DNA of 64,000 nucleotides from Wuchereria bancrofti (Eukaryota > Nematoda > Chromadorea > Rhabditida > Onchocercidae), in assembly GCA_005281725.1 (NCBI GenBank), contig SSBO01000008.1, forward strand, positions 3,454,671-3,518,670, in the 5' to 3' direction. The position numbers and the translations under genes are program-made. This document shows, in pieces, positions 1 through 22,237 of this stretch; positions within the stretch are counted from its first letter, which is position 1; every line of letters starts with the position of its first letter. Under the pieces are notes generated by a model that worked only from the letters and a program-made list of their open reading frames with translations, made no database searches and was not told where the DNA came from.

Positions 1-2134
1 AGGAGTTAGTAATATTACTGGTGCAATATTCCTTTATAATTTTACGGATAATAGAAATTATGAAGCTAAGAAATTGAAAATTAAAGGATTTAATTTGGTA
101 TGTTAGAAATTAATTTTTTAATCAATAAATGCATTGTTTTTTTTGTTTTTGCTAAAAATTAATTTTTATAAAAGTTTGTTGAATTGTTTTCTTATTTTAG
201 CTTTTAATATCGTTAAATTCAGATAATTAGAATATAGTGAAAATTTCAAATTTTCTAGTTAGTGAGATTAATTTTTATCGATAAAATCGATGGAAACAAT
301 AAGTATAAATTTCGCATACTTTAATTATTTTCATCTTAAATATTATTCAAACTGCTTATTAATATAATTAAAATTTTTTCAAAAAATTTTCATAATTTAT
401 TGAATGAAATTTTGAGGTTTTTTTTTTTTTGTTTAATTTATTAGAGCATTTTAAAATTAGTTTAATAATAAAATTACATTTGAAATATAAAAATATTTAT
501 ATAAAATTATAAATGTTTCTAGCAATATTTCATTCCATATGGAATTGATACATATGTTAGCCGAGGTCGAATAACTGTTTATATCACTAATTCTTATCAG
601 AATACAACTGATACTGTGGAAGTTTTTCAATTTGATCATAATCATTTACTTCTTATTCATCGAAAAACAATAAGTAATGATAAATTTCGAAAGTAAGTCA
701 TAGTTTAACTCTTTTATCGCTTTACTTTTAAAATTTTACTTTTACTTTTGGTATGAAAAAATGCATGAAAAATTTGTTATGTATTAATTTTATGATTTAA
801 TTATTTTTAAGCTAATATATGCATTTGTATATATATTCAATTCCAATTTTGTTTCTTATAAAAATTACACTTTTTTTTTTTGAAAAAAAGAAAAAGGAAA
901 ATTTAATATAACAATTAAGATATTATTATAAAATTGATTGGCAAAAAAAAATAAATAAATCAATAAAATATTATTTCTTTAAATTATTTGTTTTAAATTT
1001 AGCTTAGCTGATATAGCAGTTGTTGGCGCCGATCGATTTATTACTACTAATTATGCTTATTATCAAAAATATTGGATGCAAATTATAGAATTTGCTATGC
1101 AATCATCATTTGGTTCCATTGTTTATTATGATGGACGACAAGGAAATTATCTCGAAAAGTTTCTTTTTTTTTTTTGTTTCTTTTAAATTTTTTATAAATT
1201 TAACATTGTTTCAACATAATCATTTTATTTTTTAATAATGCAAAATTTTTAATATTTTTTAATAATACTAAAAATTAATACTAATATAGGAATGTAAAAT
1301 AATAATTTCTTACCATTTCAAATTATAAATTTTTGGTTAAATTTAATTTTTGTTTATAAAATCAAAATGAAAAAAGAATTTTCTTTTTAATAATATATAT
1401 TTATTAAAATATTATTTAATAGATATTTTCCAACACCAAATGGAATTGCTATAAATAAGCAACAAAATCGATTATATGTTGCTAGTACAATTAACGAAGT
1501 GAGTTGATAAATTTTTTTGATATGATTAAAAAAGGAAGTGATATTATTGATAAATGAGTAAATATTTTATACATTAAAAGAATTAATAAAAAAAAATTAT
1601 ATGTTAAGTGATAAATTAATCATTTAACAATAAATTAATTTCAATTTTTCTTTTCCTAATTAATAATAAACTTTTTTTTTCAAATAATATTTTTTAATTT
1701 AGTTTATACGAATATATCATTTACGAAAAGATATGTCAGTGGTATTTGCAACTGAAATTTCACTTCTTTCATCACCAAATAAAATATTTATTGAAGCTAA
1801 AAGTGGAAATATTTGGGTAGCACTTCATCCGATATTATATAAAGCTCATAAACATATGCAAGATCCAATAAATATGGATCAACGTTCACCATCTCAAATA
1901 CTTCGTATTAGATTACAGGTAAATTTCAATTAATTATTAAGTTATTTTAATTATATTTTATATATTCTATTTTAGGATAATGATAAGAGTTGGGTGATAA
2001 CAGAACCATACGCAAATGATGGAGCAACAATATGGGGTTCATCTGCTGTTTTATTTCATCAAAATTCTTTACTTATTGGTAGTTTATTTGGTCGTACATT
2101 GCATTGTGATATTGAAACTTCTCAAATTGTATAG
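1..2134 (+). CDS. Paraoxonase/arylesterase-family protein, MEC-6/POML-like (5' part outside window)
   Basis: Partial gene. Exons about 1-97, 523-692, 1003-1158, 1423-1498, 1703-1918 and 1976-2134 (stop TAG). All junctions are GT-AG and in phase. The joined protein follows the serum paraoxonase six-bladed propeller in order: LADIAVVGADRFITTN, then PNGIAINKQQNRLYVAS, then KIFIEAKSGNIWVALHP, then SSAVLFHQNSLLIGSLFGR and the C-terminal strand. Nematode members include MEC-6 and POML proteins, ER or membrane chaperones for DEG/ENaC channels; vertebrate members are calcium-dependent lactonases. Two aspartates that I recall as calcium ligands in PON1 (in the TND and DN motifs) are replaced here by Tyr (TTNY) and Pro (SPN), while the NG asparagine stays. 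That favours a non-enzymatic chaperone-like role, but this is inference. The N-terminal anchor would lie left of the window. Family assignment is strong; subfamily is not. Confidence 0.85.
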
Positions 2135-3352
2135 CAACTAAATTAATTATAAAATTAATTGGAATAATTAATAAATTGGATAATAATTTTAATTGAATGG
2201 TTAAATGCAAAATACTAGTGTCACTTGAAGTTCTTAAATTCGAATTATCAATAGATTTGAAAGTTTGCTATTTTTAAATAGAGAAAAAAAAATTTTAATA
2301 TGAAATTAATTATAATTTTGCATTTGATAGCTCATTTTCAGGATAATCAAAAAGCAAACTGTGCTAATTAAAAATTTTTGTAGCCGAATTGCCTTTCGTT
2401 TTGTTATTTTCTATTTTAAATCTGTTTTAAATGCGCTTTTTTTTTGTGCTTACTGTTTCTCAAAGAATAAATATGAAATTATCATTTTTCAAGAACAAAT
2501 TAAAATTTATATCATTAAAAAAAAAATGCTAATTAGAAATGTTGAAATTTTAACAAATAGAAAATAAGACCTGATATCTAATAAGGAGAAAAAGAATAGA
2601 AAAAGACAAAAACAATAGAGATGAATAATATGACAAACCTAATTGATCCTCAAATTTATGCTATAATTTGCATATCGAAAACTTCAAAAGCCATATCATT
2701 AAAAAAAAAAATTTTTTTTTTTTTATTACGAATAATAAAAATTCTGAATTATAATTGATAAAATTTTGATCCATTTTATTCTTTCATAATTGAGCAAAAA
2801 AAAAAAAAAAGAAAAAATCATCGAAGAATTTCAGTAATATTTCATTTCATTTTGATATATTTTCAGTCTTTGTTACTTTTTAAATTTAACTGTTTTGTTT
2901 CATCACATTTGCGCCAATTCTTTATTCATTCTTTTTAGCATTAAATGCTAAAAAGTAGAAAGAAATGTGACATAAATTAATGATTGCATGAGAAAAAAAA
3001 AAAAAAACATGAAATTAATGCAACAGATAAGATGACAAGGAGAAGAAGAAGAAGAAGAAGGGATGTTCTATTAATTGTTGTGGTATGTAATAGAAAGGGT
3101 CACTTTTCAACAAGCAATGAGAAAATGATTCGATTAAAATATTTGAAATCTAAATGTTGAAAAAATTTCTGAAGAAATCTTCAAGGACAAAATTTTCATC
3201 AGTTTAAATATTCAGAAATTTTCAAAAACGAAATTTTCATCAGTTTAAATATTCAGAAATTTTCAGAAACGAAATTTTCATCAGTTTAAATATTTCATAT
3301 TAAAAATAGATTATTTAGCAAAAAAGTCGTACTTTTTTATTTAACAATTGAA
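2135..3352. other. Spacer between convergent genes; 3' flanks
   Basis: AT-rich non-coding sequence between the stop of the paraoxonase-like gene and the stop of the zinc-finger gene, which converge here. It holds homopolymer A/T runs, a short AAG microsatellite near 3040-3060 and a three-copy 41-bp repeat near 3190-3298. A minus-strand AATAAA lies at 3336-3341, only about 12 nt after the zinc-finger stop. No coding potential was seen. Confidence 0.6.
3190..3298. repeat. 41-bp tandem repeat, nearly 3 copies
   Basis: Nearly identical units that begin AAATTTTCATCAGTTTAAAT and continue through ATTCAGAAATTTTC. They lie in the 3' flank, possibly the 3' UTR, of the minus-strand zinc-finger gene. 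Confidence 0.8.
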
Positions 3353-11523
<8,171 letters not shown>

Positions 11524-11536
11524 TGTGCGATCTCCT
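11524..11536 (-). other. Probable trans-splice acceptor of the zinc-finger gene
   Basis: On the minus strand TTTTATAG precedes GAGATCGCACA and the ATG. The short leader after an intron-like AG is typical of nematode SL addition. A cis-spliced 5' UTR exon upstream is the alternative. Confidence 0.5.
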
Positions 11537-13235
11537 ATAAAATAAAACCTAAGGGATAGAAAGGAAAATATTTAAGTTTGAAAAATTAAAAAAAAAATAA
11601 AATAAAATTTTCGACTATTCGACTACTGTCAAATTATTTTATAATTTTTTCAATAAAAAAATAAGGGAAGAAAATTAAATTAATAATATTGTTAGCATTA
11701 TTATCTTTACATTTCTAATAAGTAATTACTGTCTTTTTTCCATACTTTTAAATTTTATTGTTAATATGCAAATTAATAAAAACATAATTCAAACAATCAA
11801 TTGCATTATTTTAGATTTAATTTCTAATATGCAAATCAATAAAGCATGATCAATCAATCAATGCAATCGATCGATTGATATATCATATTTTAAATGAATT
11901 AGTGATAAACTGTTAAAATCAATAAAAGTTAAGGAAGTTAGTTCTAACATATGCATAGAATTGCTATGAATCAGTCTTTTCCTTCATATATAATGAATGA
12001 TTGATTTTTTTTTTTAAACAAAAAAATTAAGTAATTAAAATTTTTTAATTTTCACATTCGTTTTTCATGGATTAATCAAATAAAATGAAGGCAATAAAGA
12101 ATAATGATATAAACTTATGGTATTACTTATCATATTGATATTATTTAATGATATTACTTCATGAAAATATTTTGTCGCATCCGTGAAAATGCTGTGGTTA
12201 TCACCGTATCATTTCTTATCACTTAAATTCGAATGAAAGAAAAAAAATAAATTTCTTTCTCTTCCTTCTCACAAAAATTATTTATTATTTGTAATTTTGT
12301 GTAGCGCAAACCATTTTCTGAAAATAAATTTTGCGAATGAAAAAAAAAAAAGAAAAAAAGCTTCACTTTGTCGTAATGTTTGGAACAAAAATATTTCGTA
12401 CGAGAAAAAAATTTTTTTTTTTGTTAAATTTTTAAAAACTTTTTCAAGCACATTTAACAAACAAAAATTCTTTGCATTGAATTTTTTCTTCTTCGTTTTT
12501 TTTTTTCTACAAATATCGAATATTATTGCAAGAACTTATTTTATGAATTATATTATAATTAAAAGGATAAATGGACTTTAACTATTTTGCTTTTTCTTTT
12601 TTTTTTTTTACCATTGTAGAAAAAATTTATTCAATATTTTATTGAAATATGAAATGAATTAATTAGTATGTCATTCTTTAACAATTAAAATAATTTCTTA
12701 TTTTGTTAAATCTTTTTTTTAACTTTTCTCATACTTTTTTTTCTTTCAATTTATTTGTTAAAGAAAAAAAAAATGATATTTTGGGAATTTTAAACAAATC
12801 CTAACGATCACTACTCAGTCTCCTACTCTCTCTCTCTCCCTCTCTCTCTCTTTCTCTCAAAATTTCAATAATATTATCATATCTTCCACATGAAATGATC
12901 AATTTCTTGGCCAATTATTTTTTGACCACATATTGGATTAAAAAAAATTTGTTGCTATTTCCATAAAAAAAAAAAAGGAAAAAAAAAAGAGAAAAAAAAT
13001 ATCAATCAACACTTCTACTTTTCAATGTATTCAATATGAGCCAATAATAAATGAGCCAAAAAATGCCAATGAATTGAGAAAGAAAGAAAAAAAAGATTAA
13101 GTATGGCTTAATTTTTCTAATTCTTTCTCACAAAAATTACTGAAAGGCGAAAAAAAAAAAATTGATGCGAATAGATGAAATAAAAAATTGAAAAAGTTGG
13201 ACGAAATGAGAATTATTGGCGACAATTGTAAAATG

Positions 13236-13455
13236 ATCCATCTATATTGCGCCTATGACTCACTTAACCATCTATATTACGTCTATGGCTCACTTAACCA
13301 TCTATATTACGTCTATGGCTCACTTAACCATCTATATTACGTCTATGGCTCACTTAACCATCTATATTACGTCTATGGCTCACTTAACCATCTATATTAC
13401 GTCTATGGCTCACTTATTCATCCATCCATCCATCCATCCACCCACCCACTCACTA
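13236..13455. repeat. 30-bp tandem repeat (5 perfect copies) plus CATC tetranucleotide tail
   Basis: Five identical contiguous 30-bp units start at 13261, 13291, 13321, 13351 and 13381; each begins CACTTAACCATCTATATTAC. A diverged partial copy lies to the left. On the right the array runs into CATC and CACC repeats up to about 13455. No spacers separate the units. The reading frames it opens have no further coding signal. Confidence 0.95.
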
Positions 13456-13644
13456 ATTCATTCTGTCAAATATCTCACTGAAATTTAAGCTAAGCCAAAT
13501 GCTTTATTGAAAAGTTTATGTGTGGAATGTCCGATAACAATGAAAGTTGTAAAAATGTAAAAAGCATTTTTTTTTCTTCCTTTCACTTTTTTAAATGCAT
13601 TGAAAGTTGTTACTTTGCTTTATTGGGGTAAGGGAAAAAAAGAG

Positions 13645-13760
13645 GAATGAATGAATGGAATGGAATGGAATAGAATGAAATGAAATGAAATGAAATGAAA
13701 TGAATGAAAATGGAATGAATGAATTGATTGATTGATTGATTGAATTGAATGAATCAATGA
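13645..13760. repeat. GGAAT/GAAAT pentanucleotide and GATT tetranucleotide array
   Basis: Tandem GGAAT, then GAAAT units, then GAATGAAT and GATTGATT runs. The complementary pentamer (ATTCC/ATTTC) forms the array at 22238-22315 in opposite orientation. Confidence 0.9.
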
Positions 13761-15137
13761 ATGATTGAGAATTTTTTGTTCTTTGTTTTTTTTTTTTTGT
13801 TTTCGTTTTTGTCTTGCTTTTTCTTTTTTTTTTTCTCTTGAAATAAACTATTAAAATGCTAACTGACAAGTGATGCTATGATGTGATAAGATAGAATAAG
13901 ATAAGATAGGATGAATTAGGATAAAATTTAAAAAATTATGATATATCTCTTAGCAAAATATTATTCAAACCTAAATTTTTGACATTTTTTTAAAAATTAA
14001 CTCTTTTGTTTTTGTTTTTATTTCACCTACAAAATTAGCCTATTTTCAATCATATAGCAAAAGTTATATATTGCTGATAAAACATTGGTATATATATTTC
14101 TTTGAATTGTTAATAACACTGTCAACCTGTCAACTTGTTTGTTGTTAAATTAAAAAAAAAAAAAAGATTATGATAAGTACTACAATTAACATCAAATATC
14201 ACATATGAAATGTTTTTTTTTTATATAACACAAAGGAAAAATGTTTATATTTAATTGATTAGCTTATCATATGCTAAATCAAATTGTGTTAAATGATTAA
14301 AGTGCTATCTCATTTGAAGTTAAATTTAAATTTACTCATTTCTAGCTACATTTTAAAATCTTTCAAAAATACATATTTATTTGAAATAAATATAATAATG
14401 CGTTAAGCAATTGAAATCAATGCTCACTCAAATCAAATAATATTATCAAACATTTTTTTTTTATAACAATTATAAGTAATACTTACAACAATATTTGTTT
14501 CATAGATGTAATTTTTAATAATAAAATGTATAGTGAATTATCATTATTCAAATTTATTACAATTGCTAAATTAATGTTGATAATTCGATGAAATGATAAG
14601 AGAAGTAATAAAATAATTAATTACCTATTATTGAATAATCAATTATCGTTTCATACATATAGCCAAAAAGAAAAGTATAAAAAGAATAAATTAAAGAAAA
14701 TTTAATGAAGTTAAAAAAAAAAAAATCAAAAATGTAATTTAAATGAAATGAAAATGAATAGAAATGTGAAAAGTATTATCAATAGTAAAGCAAAACTTTA
14801 TCATTCACCAACCACTCTTATCTCAATCCCTTATTCTCTCCACCCGCATAACAAATGAGCTAAATGCACCAACGCTGATTAAATATCATTTTAACAGCTG
14901 ACGCTACTTTGAAAAGTGAAATATGCACGGTTGATTGCCATGAAATTGAGATTTCTTCTTGGATAGGAAATCTTTTCAATAGTTTTATATCATTAAATCA
15001 GAGGAATTATTCTTGATGAATGATAAAAATGATAAAGAAACGCTCTTATCACTGCTATCTTTTCACTTTTTACATTTATCATACACGAGAAAATATTTAT
15101 TCTTTTAATAAATCTCAAAAAAAAAAAACCTTTTTCC

Positions 15138-15172
<35 letters not shown>

Positions 15173-18100
15173 ATTGAATCGGTCATCTTTACATTGAATC
15201 TTATTTCATAAATTGAATTAAAATTAATCAAACTATTATTTCTACTTAATTATCTTTTTTTGTAATATTTAATATAATGATTTGATATGACGATCAATAA
15301 TAATAGATTGTGTGAATATTGAAAAAAGGACTATTTGATATTAAATTTATGATTAAAAAAGAAAAATCAATATTTCTTCAAAAGATTATTTATTAAATTA
15401 TTTTTTTTTTTTTGAGCACTCTCTCATTACTTGGCTATTTTGCATATAAAATGTAAAATGTAAATAGAAAAAAATGTGGCAGATGAAAATTTTTGAATTT
15501 CATTAATTGTGTGATAAATTTTAACATTTAATGATAGCTTATTTGATTACTAAATTAGATAGAATTAAACATTGGTAAACATAAATAACATATTGCATTT
15601 TAAATGCTTATTATTAATATTAAAATTCTATAATTTCAATGATAAAAGTTTCATTTAGAATGGAGAACCAATCAATAAATCTTATCAAATAATTAAAAAT
15701 TAAATTGTAAAGAAAAGCGTGAAAAAAAAAAGATTACAGTAAATGTAAAACTTAAATAACATAAATTAATGAAAAAGAAAAAAAAATTTATTGTATGAAA
15801 TTATTTTCAAAAAGAAAAGTTATTATTTTAATGTTATATAACGTCATTCGATATGCTATAATTGAATTCTTTTTTTTTTTTTTCATTTTATTTCCAAAAA
15901 TATTTCAACATTTTAATGCTAATTTTAATTATTAGCAATAATATTTTGTTGTTACAAATATGTAAATTTAAGGTAAATTATAATTGAACGTACATTTTAA
16001 TTTAAAAAATATTAATATGTAATTGAATAGATAACATATCAATGAGTAATTAAACAAAAAAGAAATATTAAATATAAAAGAAAAAATAGTTAAAATGTGT
16101 TTTTTTTTTTTTTGAAAAAAAATTCAGTTAAAATTTCAATTTATCACTAAAATGATGAATCAGAGTGATTTCATGATGAATCAAAATGATTTAATGATAA
16201 ATTTCATCAAATTTATCATTGCAGTATAAGCATTTCGAATCAAATTATCTTCATTAATAATTTTTTAATGGAAAAGAAAAATTATCAAAGCAATGTTTAT
16301 TTGATATAATAGATCTGATCAAGTATTTACTATTTCCTACTTATCATTTATCATTTGACTCGTAATTATAACTTATCATTTGTCAGTTAATCATTCATTT
16401 CTTCTTATTTAAAATATTTGTTTCAGCAATCAATTCAAATTATACTTTTCGTGTTGTATAACTTTAGAGTTAAGTAAATATAAAATTCAACAATTTGTTT
16501 TTTTTTTTTTTCACATTGATGGTTATAACATTTCCTTAATCTGATAAGTATTGATTTTATAATTTTTGAAATTGTATTATTCAAATCTGTTCATCAATTA
16601 CAATACCATTATTTCAATATTATATTATTTCATTATTTTTACGCTATCAATAAATTAATTTTTGCGTAGTTCACGTTTTCTCGTTATGCAATTTAAAATT
16701 TACGTGTGATTTTCTTGTGTCGTTTATGTTTTTTTAATATTTAGTGTCACCTAATTTTTAATTTATTTCAACACAACTTATTGTTATCAATTAAGATTGA
16801 CATTTTAAGTTAAAAAAGGAAAAAAAAATCTGTCTGATATGAAAAGAGAAATGGAATAATTTAGTGACTATATTGATTAAATTAATATTTTAGAATAAAA
16901 CATTTTGTTATAAAACTTTCTTATTATAATAAATGAATAACGAGAGAGAGAGAGAGAGAAAGAGAGAGGAAGAGAAATGAAAGAAAAAAAAGTCATCGTT
17001 GATAGATCGGAGAAAAATGAAATAATTGAAGAAAAATAATAAGCGGAAATAATCAACTAACAAAATTAACAAGTTTCCTTTCTTTTTTTTGCGATTGATT
17101 GAAATTAAAAGGAAACAAGGATTGATATAATTTATTTCCTACAAAAAAAGTTTATAATATATGCAATTCAATTTTAATTAATTTCATTACCTTTCCTTAT
17201 CCATATGAAATTTTATGATATAATATTGCAAAATGATATTATACTGATTGAAAAGAAAATTTCAATCATAGAATTGATGATAATTTCATTTTTATAACAC
17301 ATTTTCACATTTATTCTTTTTTTTTTCTCACAATTTCTCTTTTATTATTTATCATATTTTTTACTCTTATCCCTTTCTCTTTTTTAATTTCAATTTCTCT
17401 TTTATTCATTTATTCTTATTTCTTTTATCATTTAAGATTTATCTCATTTTTATTTTTTAAACTTATCTCAGAAGTTATCAAATTAACAAATTGTAATGTT
17501 GTGTAAGGAATCAAAGTTCTAACTTTATTCTAGTTTCTCACAAAAAAAATTTTTAATTTAATAGATATAACAATATTAACAAACATAACTGCTCACTTCA
17601 TTATGCCTTTTAATAAATTAATTTTTAACTTGAAATTTTTCAAAATTTAATTTAACGAATTAAAAAAAAGTTGAGTATTGCAAAAAAAAAAATTTAGTCC
17701 ATTTTCTTGATTTGTTTAAGTTTTGAAATTTTTCCTTTTTCTTGTATAGTAAAAATTGCATTATCATTTTATTAATTTTATTAACTAATTATTGTTACAA
17801 TCAATTTTTCAACTTTATAAATTATTCATCAAATGATTCATTCTTAAATAATCATTTTTACATTATTTCCGTTCATTTACAATAGAAAATTAAAACATCG
17901 CTTTAGTATTACTCAAAATTACTTCTTAATTTATTAAATCATTGAAATATACTAAATTCAAGTATAATTGACTGAATGAAAAATAAATGTCTAATTTCGA
18001 ATAATTTAACATTTCTTGCATTGATTAATTTAAAATGTTTAAAATTTTTATAATACTATAATTTGTTGAAATTCGTTTGCATTAAAAGTTAAAAATACCT

Positions 18101-19083
18101 ATTTCAAATACGTAAATAATGAATCATACGAAAATATTTGATATATTAATTTATACTGTTAAATCAATTAATCCATAATTTTTGATCTTATCTGATTGGA
18201 AAATGATCAAATCATAATCATACAGCTATGATAATATCAATAAATTCATGAAAATTTCCAATTTAATCATTGTAACAAATAGTCAAAAGTGTTAAATAAG
18301 ATTAAATAATGTCTTTTAAATTATTTTATGCAATAAGTAAAGAAATTTTTTATTGAAATTACTCAAACTATTTGATAATTATGAAAATTCATTAATATGC
18401 TAAAATATATTTATTGAAATTCATCAACAATTAGGATGAAATTTGTTAGCATATCAGAGAGAATAGTAGTATCAGTAAGGATTTGTTAATTTTGAGAATG
18501 GAATGGGTAAATATTTTAATTATCAATTGTACTGCTATTTCTTGCATAATAAAAAATCACATATGATAAGACTGATAAGCCTAATGATATAGACTTTTCT
18601 TTAGCTAATAACATAATCTTTCACTTTCACACTCATATTTTATCTATCTTTTCGCAAATAATAACTATCTAAGGAGGAATTTGAATGAAATTATCTTATA
18701 AGAGAAAATTTCTAGCCTTTAATCTTATGCTTCTAAAAATGATAACAGAAAATTTTGACTGATTAATGGATTAGATTAAAATACATTTAAGCATTGACTG
18801 ATAGTTAATTAAGGATTAGAATTTATTGTTACATAAAATTAAATATGAGAAAAAAAAAAGTGAATGAATTTAATAATTTAGGTTTGTTTGTACTTTTTTT
18901 TTCTCATCAACAGTGATAAATTAAATTATCTTCTGACTGTTATCAGAGATTCTAACGTTTGTAATTTAATTAATTTCCGGCTAAACGCAAATACTTTTAT
19001 CAATTAAGCTTATCATTGAGTATTATCTTTTAACAGATTTAATCTTCCATCTATTCTCATTGATTACGTACCGGAATTTTGAT

Positions 19084-19236
19084 GCGGAAGAAATATTTTG
19101 GCGGAAGAAAAATTTTGGCGGAAGAAGTATTTTGGCGGAAGAAATATTTTGGCGGAAGAAATATTTTGACGGAAGAAATATTTTGACGAAAGAAATATTT
19201 TGACGAAAGAAATATTTTAACGGAAGAAATATTTTA
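19084..19236. repeat. 17-bp tandem repeat, 9 copies with a sequence gradient
   Basis: Units of GCGGAAGAAATATTTTG and variants. The first base changes from G to A at copy 6, and ACGG becomes ACGA in copies 7-8, so drift is ordered along the array. A CT-rich tract follows immediately. Confidence 0.95.
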
Positions 19237-21939
19237 AATTCTCTTACTCTGTCTCTCTCTCTACCTCTCCCTCTCTCTCCCTCTCATTTCGTTAGAATAA
19301 GTTTTTATTATCAGAAAATATAAGAAATGTGTTTTTTTTTTGCATTCATATGCAAACTGCAAAAACTTGCAGTATCTTTTCACTTTTTACAATTTCTTTT
19401 TTTTTTTTTTTTTTTTTGTAATTGATGAAAAAGAATGAAAGTTGAATAGTTAATCGTCTCAATTGAACTCAAATAAATGGTAGAATGTCTTTTTGTTGGC
19501 TCATTATTTTATGGAAATGTGAAATTTAAATTGTTCTTTTTTTTTTTTTGCAAAAATTTCACAGATGAAAGAGCAAACAGACTTCGTTCCATTTCTTGTC
19601 ATCTTTTTTTTTGATTGAAATATCTCAAATTCGTACCTTTTGGTCCTTTTACAATGATTTCATCTGTTTTTTTTTTCTCTTCCTACTTTGTCCAAGAAAG
19701 AAATCACAAATCACAGTTTTCACTTTTTCTTGTCAATCAAATAAACCTGTCAATATTGATAAGTAGAATTTTTTTTTTTTTTAACTTTGAAATTATTATG
19801 ATAATGAATAAATATTGAATGGATGCATTTGTATATTAGAATGATACTATTTGTCCTATTTAAATTATATCTATTTCATAGCTATTTTTCTTTTTTTTCT
19901 TTTTTTTATCAAGGTAAGATGAATATGTTAATTGTAAACCGTTAGCAACAAAATATTCACTTCTCATTTTTCATCACAATAACCCACAATTATGGGTAGG
20001 GGATGCATCTTTTCTCGTTGTCATGGGTAACCAAAATTTTCTAAAAAAAGAATAAAGTAAATAGATTTTTGAGATCATTTTTATCTCTACACTTTTTATA
20101 GCTAATTTTTCTTTTCCTTTCTTTTTTTTTTTTTGTTTTTTGAACAAAATCGTTGTTAAAACTCTTTGATTGTATGTATCGCCTCAAATTTCATTAGTGA
20201 AAAATGAAGATATAACATCTTTTGGCATTTTATAAAATCAATTAAATTGTAAATTTAGCATTTAGCAACTTTCGTTAGTAATTTTTATAGTATGACGTAA
20301 TTGCTACATATATATTTGGTGAGATATTTGAAGAGGATTTAATTTGACAAACCTACTACTACTATGAAAGTAAATAACCAAAACGTCGGTACGTCGTCTC
20401 ATTATGACGTACGTATACTAATTTTTCATCCAATTCTTTTGCATATTATTAATGATAAAATTTAAAAGAAAAAAAAATTTTTTTTTTTCAATATTTTAAT
20501 TTTATTTGTATGAAAAATTCATTTGAAATAACAAATTTATCACCTATGGAACAATTTTAAATGCAATAATTCTATGTAAGTAACTAATTGGGTTTAAAAA
20601 GAAGGCAGAATAAAGGATTGAAAATCACTGCTTATCATATCACATCATATCATTTCATACAATTATCATATCACATTCACTTTATACTTTTTTTATTGTA
20701 ATAAAAAAAAAAGAGAAAGAGACGAGAATGGAGAAATAATGAAGAATGTGAGAAAAAAATAAGCAAATCATCTGTCGAATGAATGCAAACAACGACTGTT
20801 CCAATGATAACAATTAATCAATAAATCAAAAAGAAGTTTTTCTAGTTGTGGTGGAAAATTTCGAATTTAATAATCTATGCTAAAAAGAAATCAAGACTAA
20901 CCTAAACATAATTAGCAATAAGAACAAAAAAAAAATGCAAAATAAAATTTTGTCTATATTGCGGTAAATATTCTAGAAAAAGAAATGGATGTAAACAAAA
21001 TAAATGAGATAAATGTAAGACATTATAATTTATCAGTTATAATTAACAACAGATAAAGTTTGATATTGATAAGATAATATAGTGTATATATTAGTTAAGG
21101 ATAAAAGTTGAACAATATTTTCGAGTTGAATTTTTGTATGGGATTTTTTTTTTTATTTTTTTCTTAATAAAATTTACCATATTATTTAAATAATTTTCCT
21201 AAGTTTCAAATTCAGTGATATCAAATTAATATTAATTTACCTTAGTAAGATTACAATTATTTCAACTAGATGAATACATAAGAAATATCATAGAATGAAA
21301 TTTTTAAAAGAGAAGCAAAAATGAATGTGAAATATGATAAAGTACGCTTACGTTGCACAAATAATACATCAAAAATTGGAAATGATTAAACTGAAATAAA
21401 TCAAACTAAGTATTCGTTCGATCAAAGTGAATGTCATATTGCTAAATTCTCAAAAAGTTTAATAGTAATTTTCGAAATGGAAATAAATACCAAATGTTGT
21501 TTGTTTTGTGAGTAAATAAATGCTATATTGCTAACATTTGAGGAATAATTAATTATTATTAGTGGAGCAATTAATAAGATGAATTTAGTGGTTAGAAAGA
21601 AAAAAAAGAAGAATTTCAATTGAAACTTTTTTAGCAAGTTAAAATAACGAAGAAAACATTGAAGTGATCTGAAGATAGAACAAATAATAATCAATAAAAT
21701 GATTAACGGATAATAATAGTAACAATTAGAATAGCAAAGAATTGATAATAAATGATAAATTTTTTTATTAGATTGTAAAATTTCAAAAAAAATATATATA
21801 TATAACAGAATCAATACAATTTAGGGTAAGTATTAGTGAGTAAAATAATAATCTAAGATAGTAAATGATGACTTGTCAATATTTTGAGTATTCACGGTGA
21901 AAAATATAGACAACGGCGGTAAGATCAATTAAAAATTGG

Positions 21940-22150
21940 TGAAAGCGGGGGGGAAAAAGGGGGACAAATGGGAAGAAGGAGAAAGGGGAAAAAAAAAAGC
22001 TATGTGTGAAGGTTTGCGGGGGTGAAAGGATGAAAAGTAGAATAGGAGGGAGGTAGATGAATGAATAAGTCTGAGAGAGGAAGAAGGGAACAGGAATGAT
22101 GTGGGAGGAGGAGGATGAAAATGAAGCTTAAAGATGAGAAAAGAGGAACG
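21940..22150 (+). other. G-rich polypurine island with a G-quadruplex-type motif
   Basis: About 200 bases of almost pure purine on the plus strand, in surroundings that are mostly A/T. At 21947-21972 there are four runs of at least three G (seven Gs that can be split, then five, then three) with loops of 1, 5 and 6 bases, which meets the usual G4 pattern. Further GGGG and GGGAGG runs follow. No gene overlaps it. Confidence 0.75.
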
Positions 22151-22237
22151 AACTTTCTTTTCATCCCTACTTCCATCTCGATCCGATACACTCTCAAAAT
22201 TCTCCTTAAATCGATGCTTTCTTCCTTGGATAAATAT

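Noticed and set aside
13261..13410. CRISPR array
   Set aside because: The 30-bp repeats are directly contiguous without spacers, in eukaryotic DNA.
13188..13488. Repeat proteins with SLNHLYYVYG-type units
   Set aside because: They are translations of a perfect 30-bp DNA repeat in two frames; no splice or domain support.
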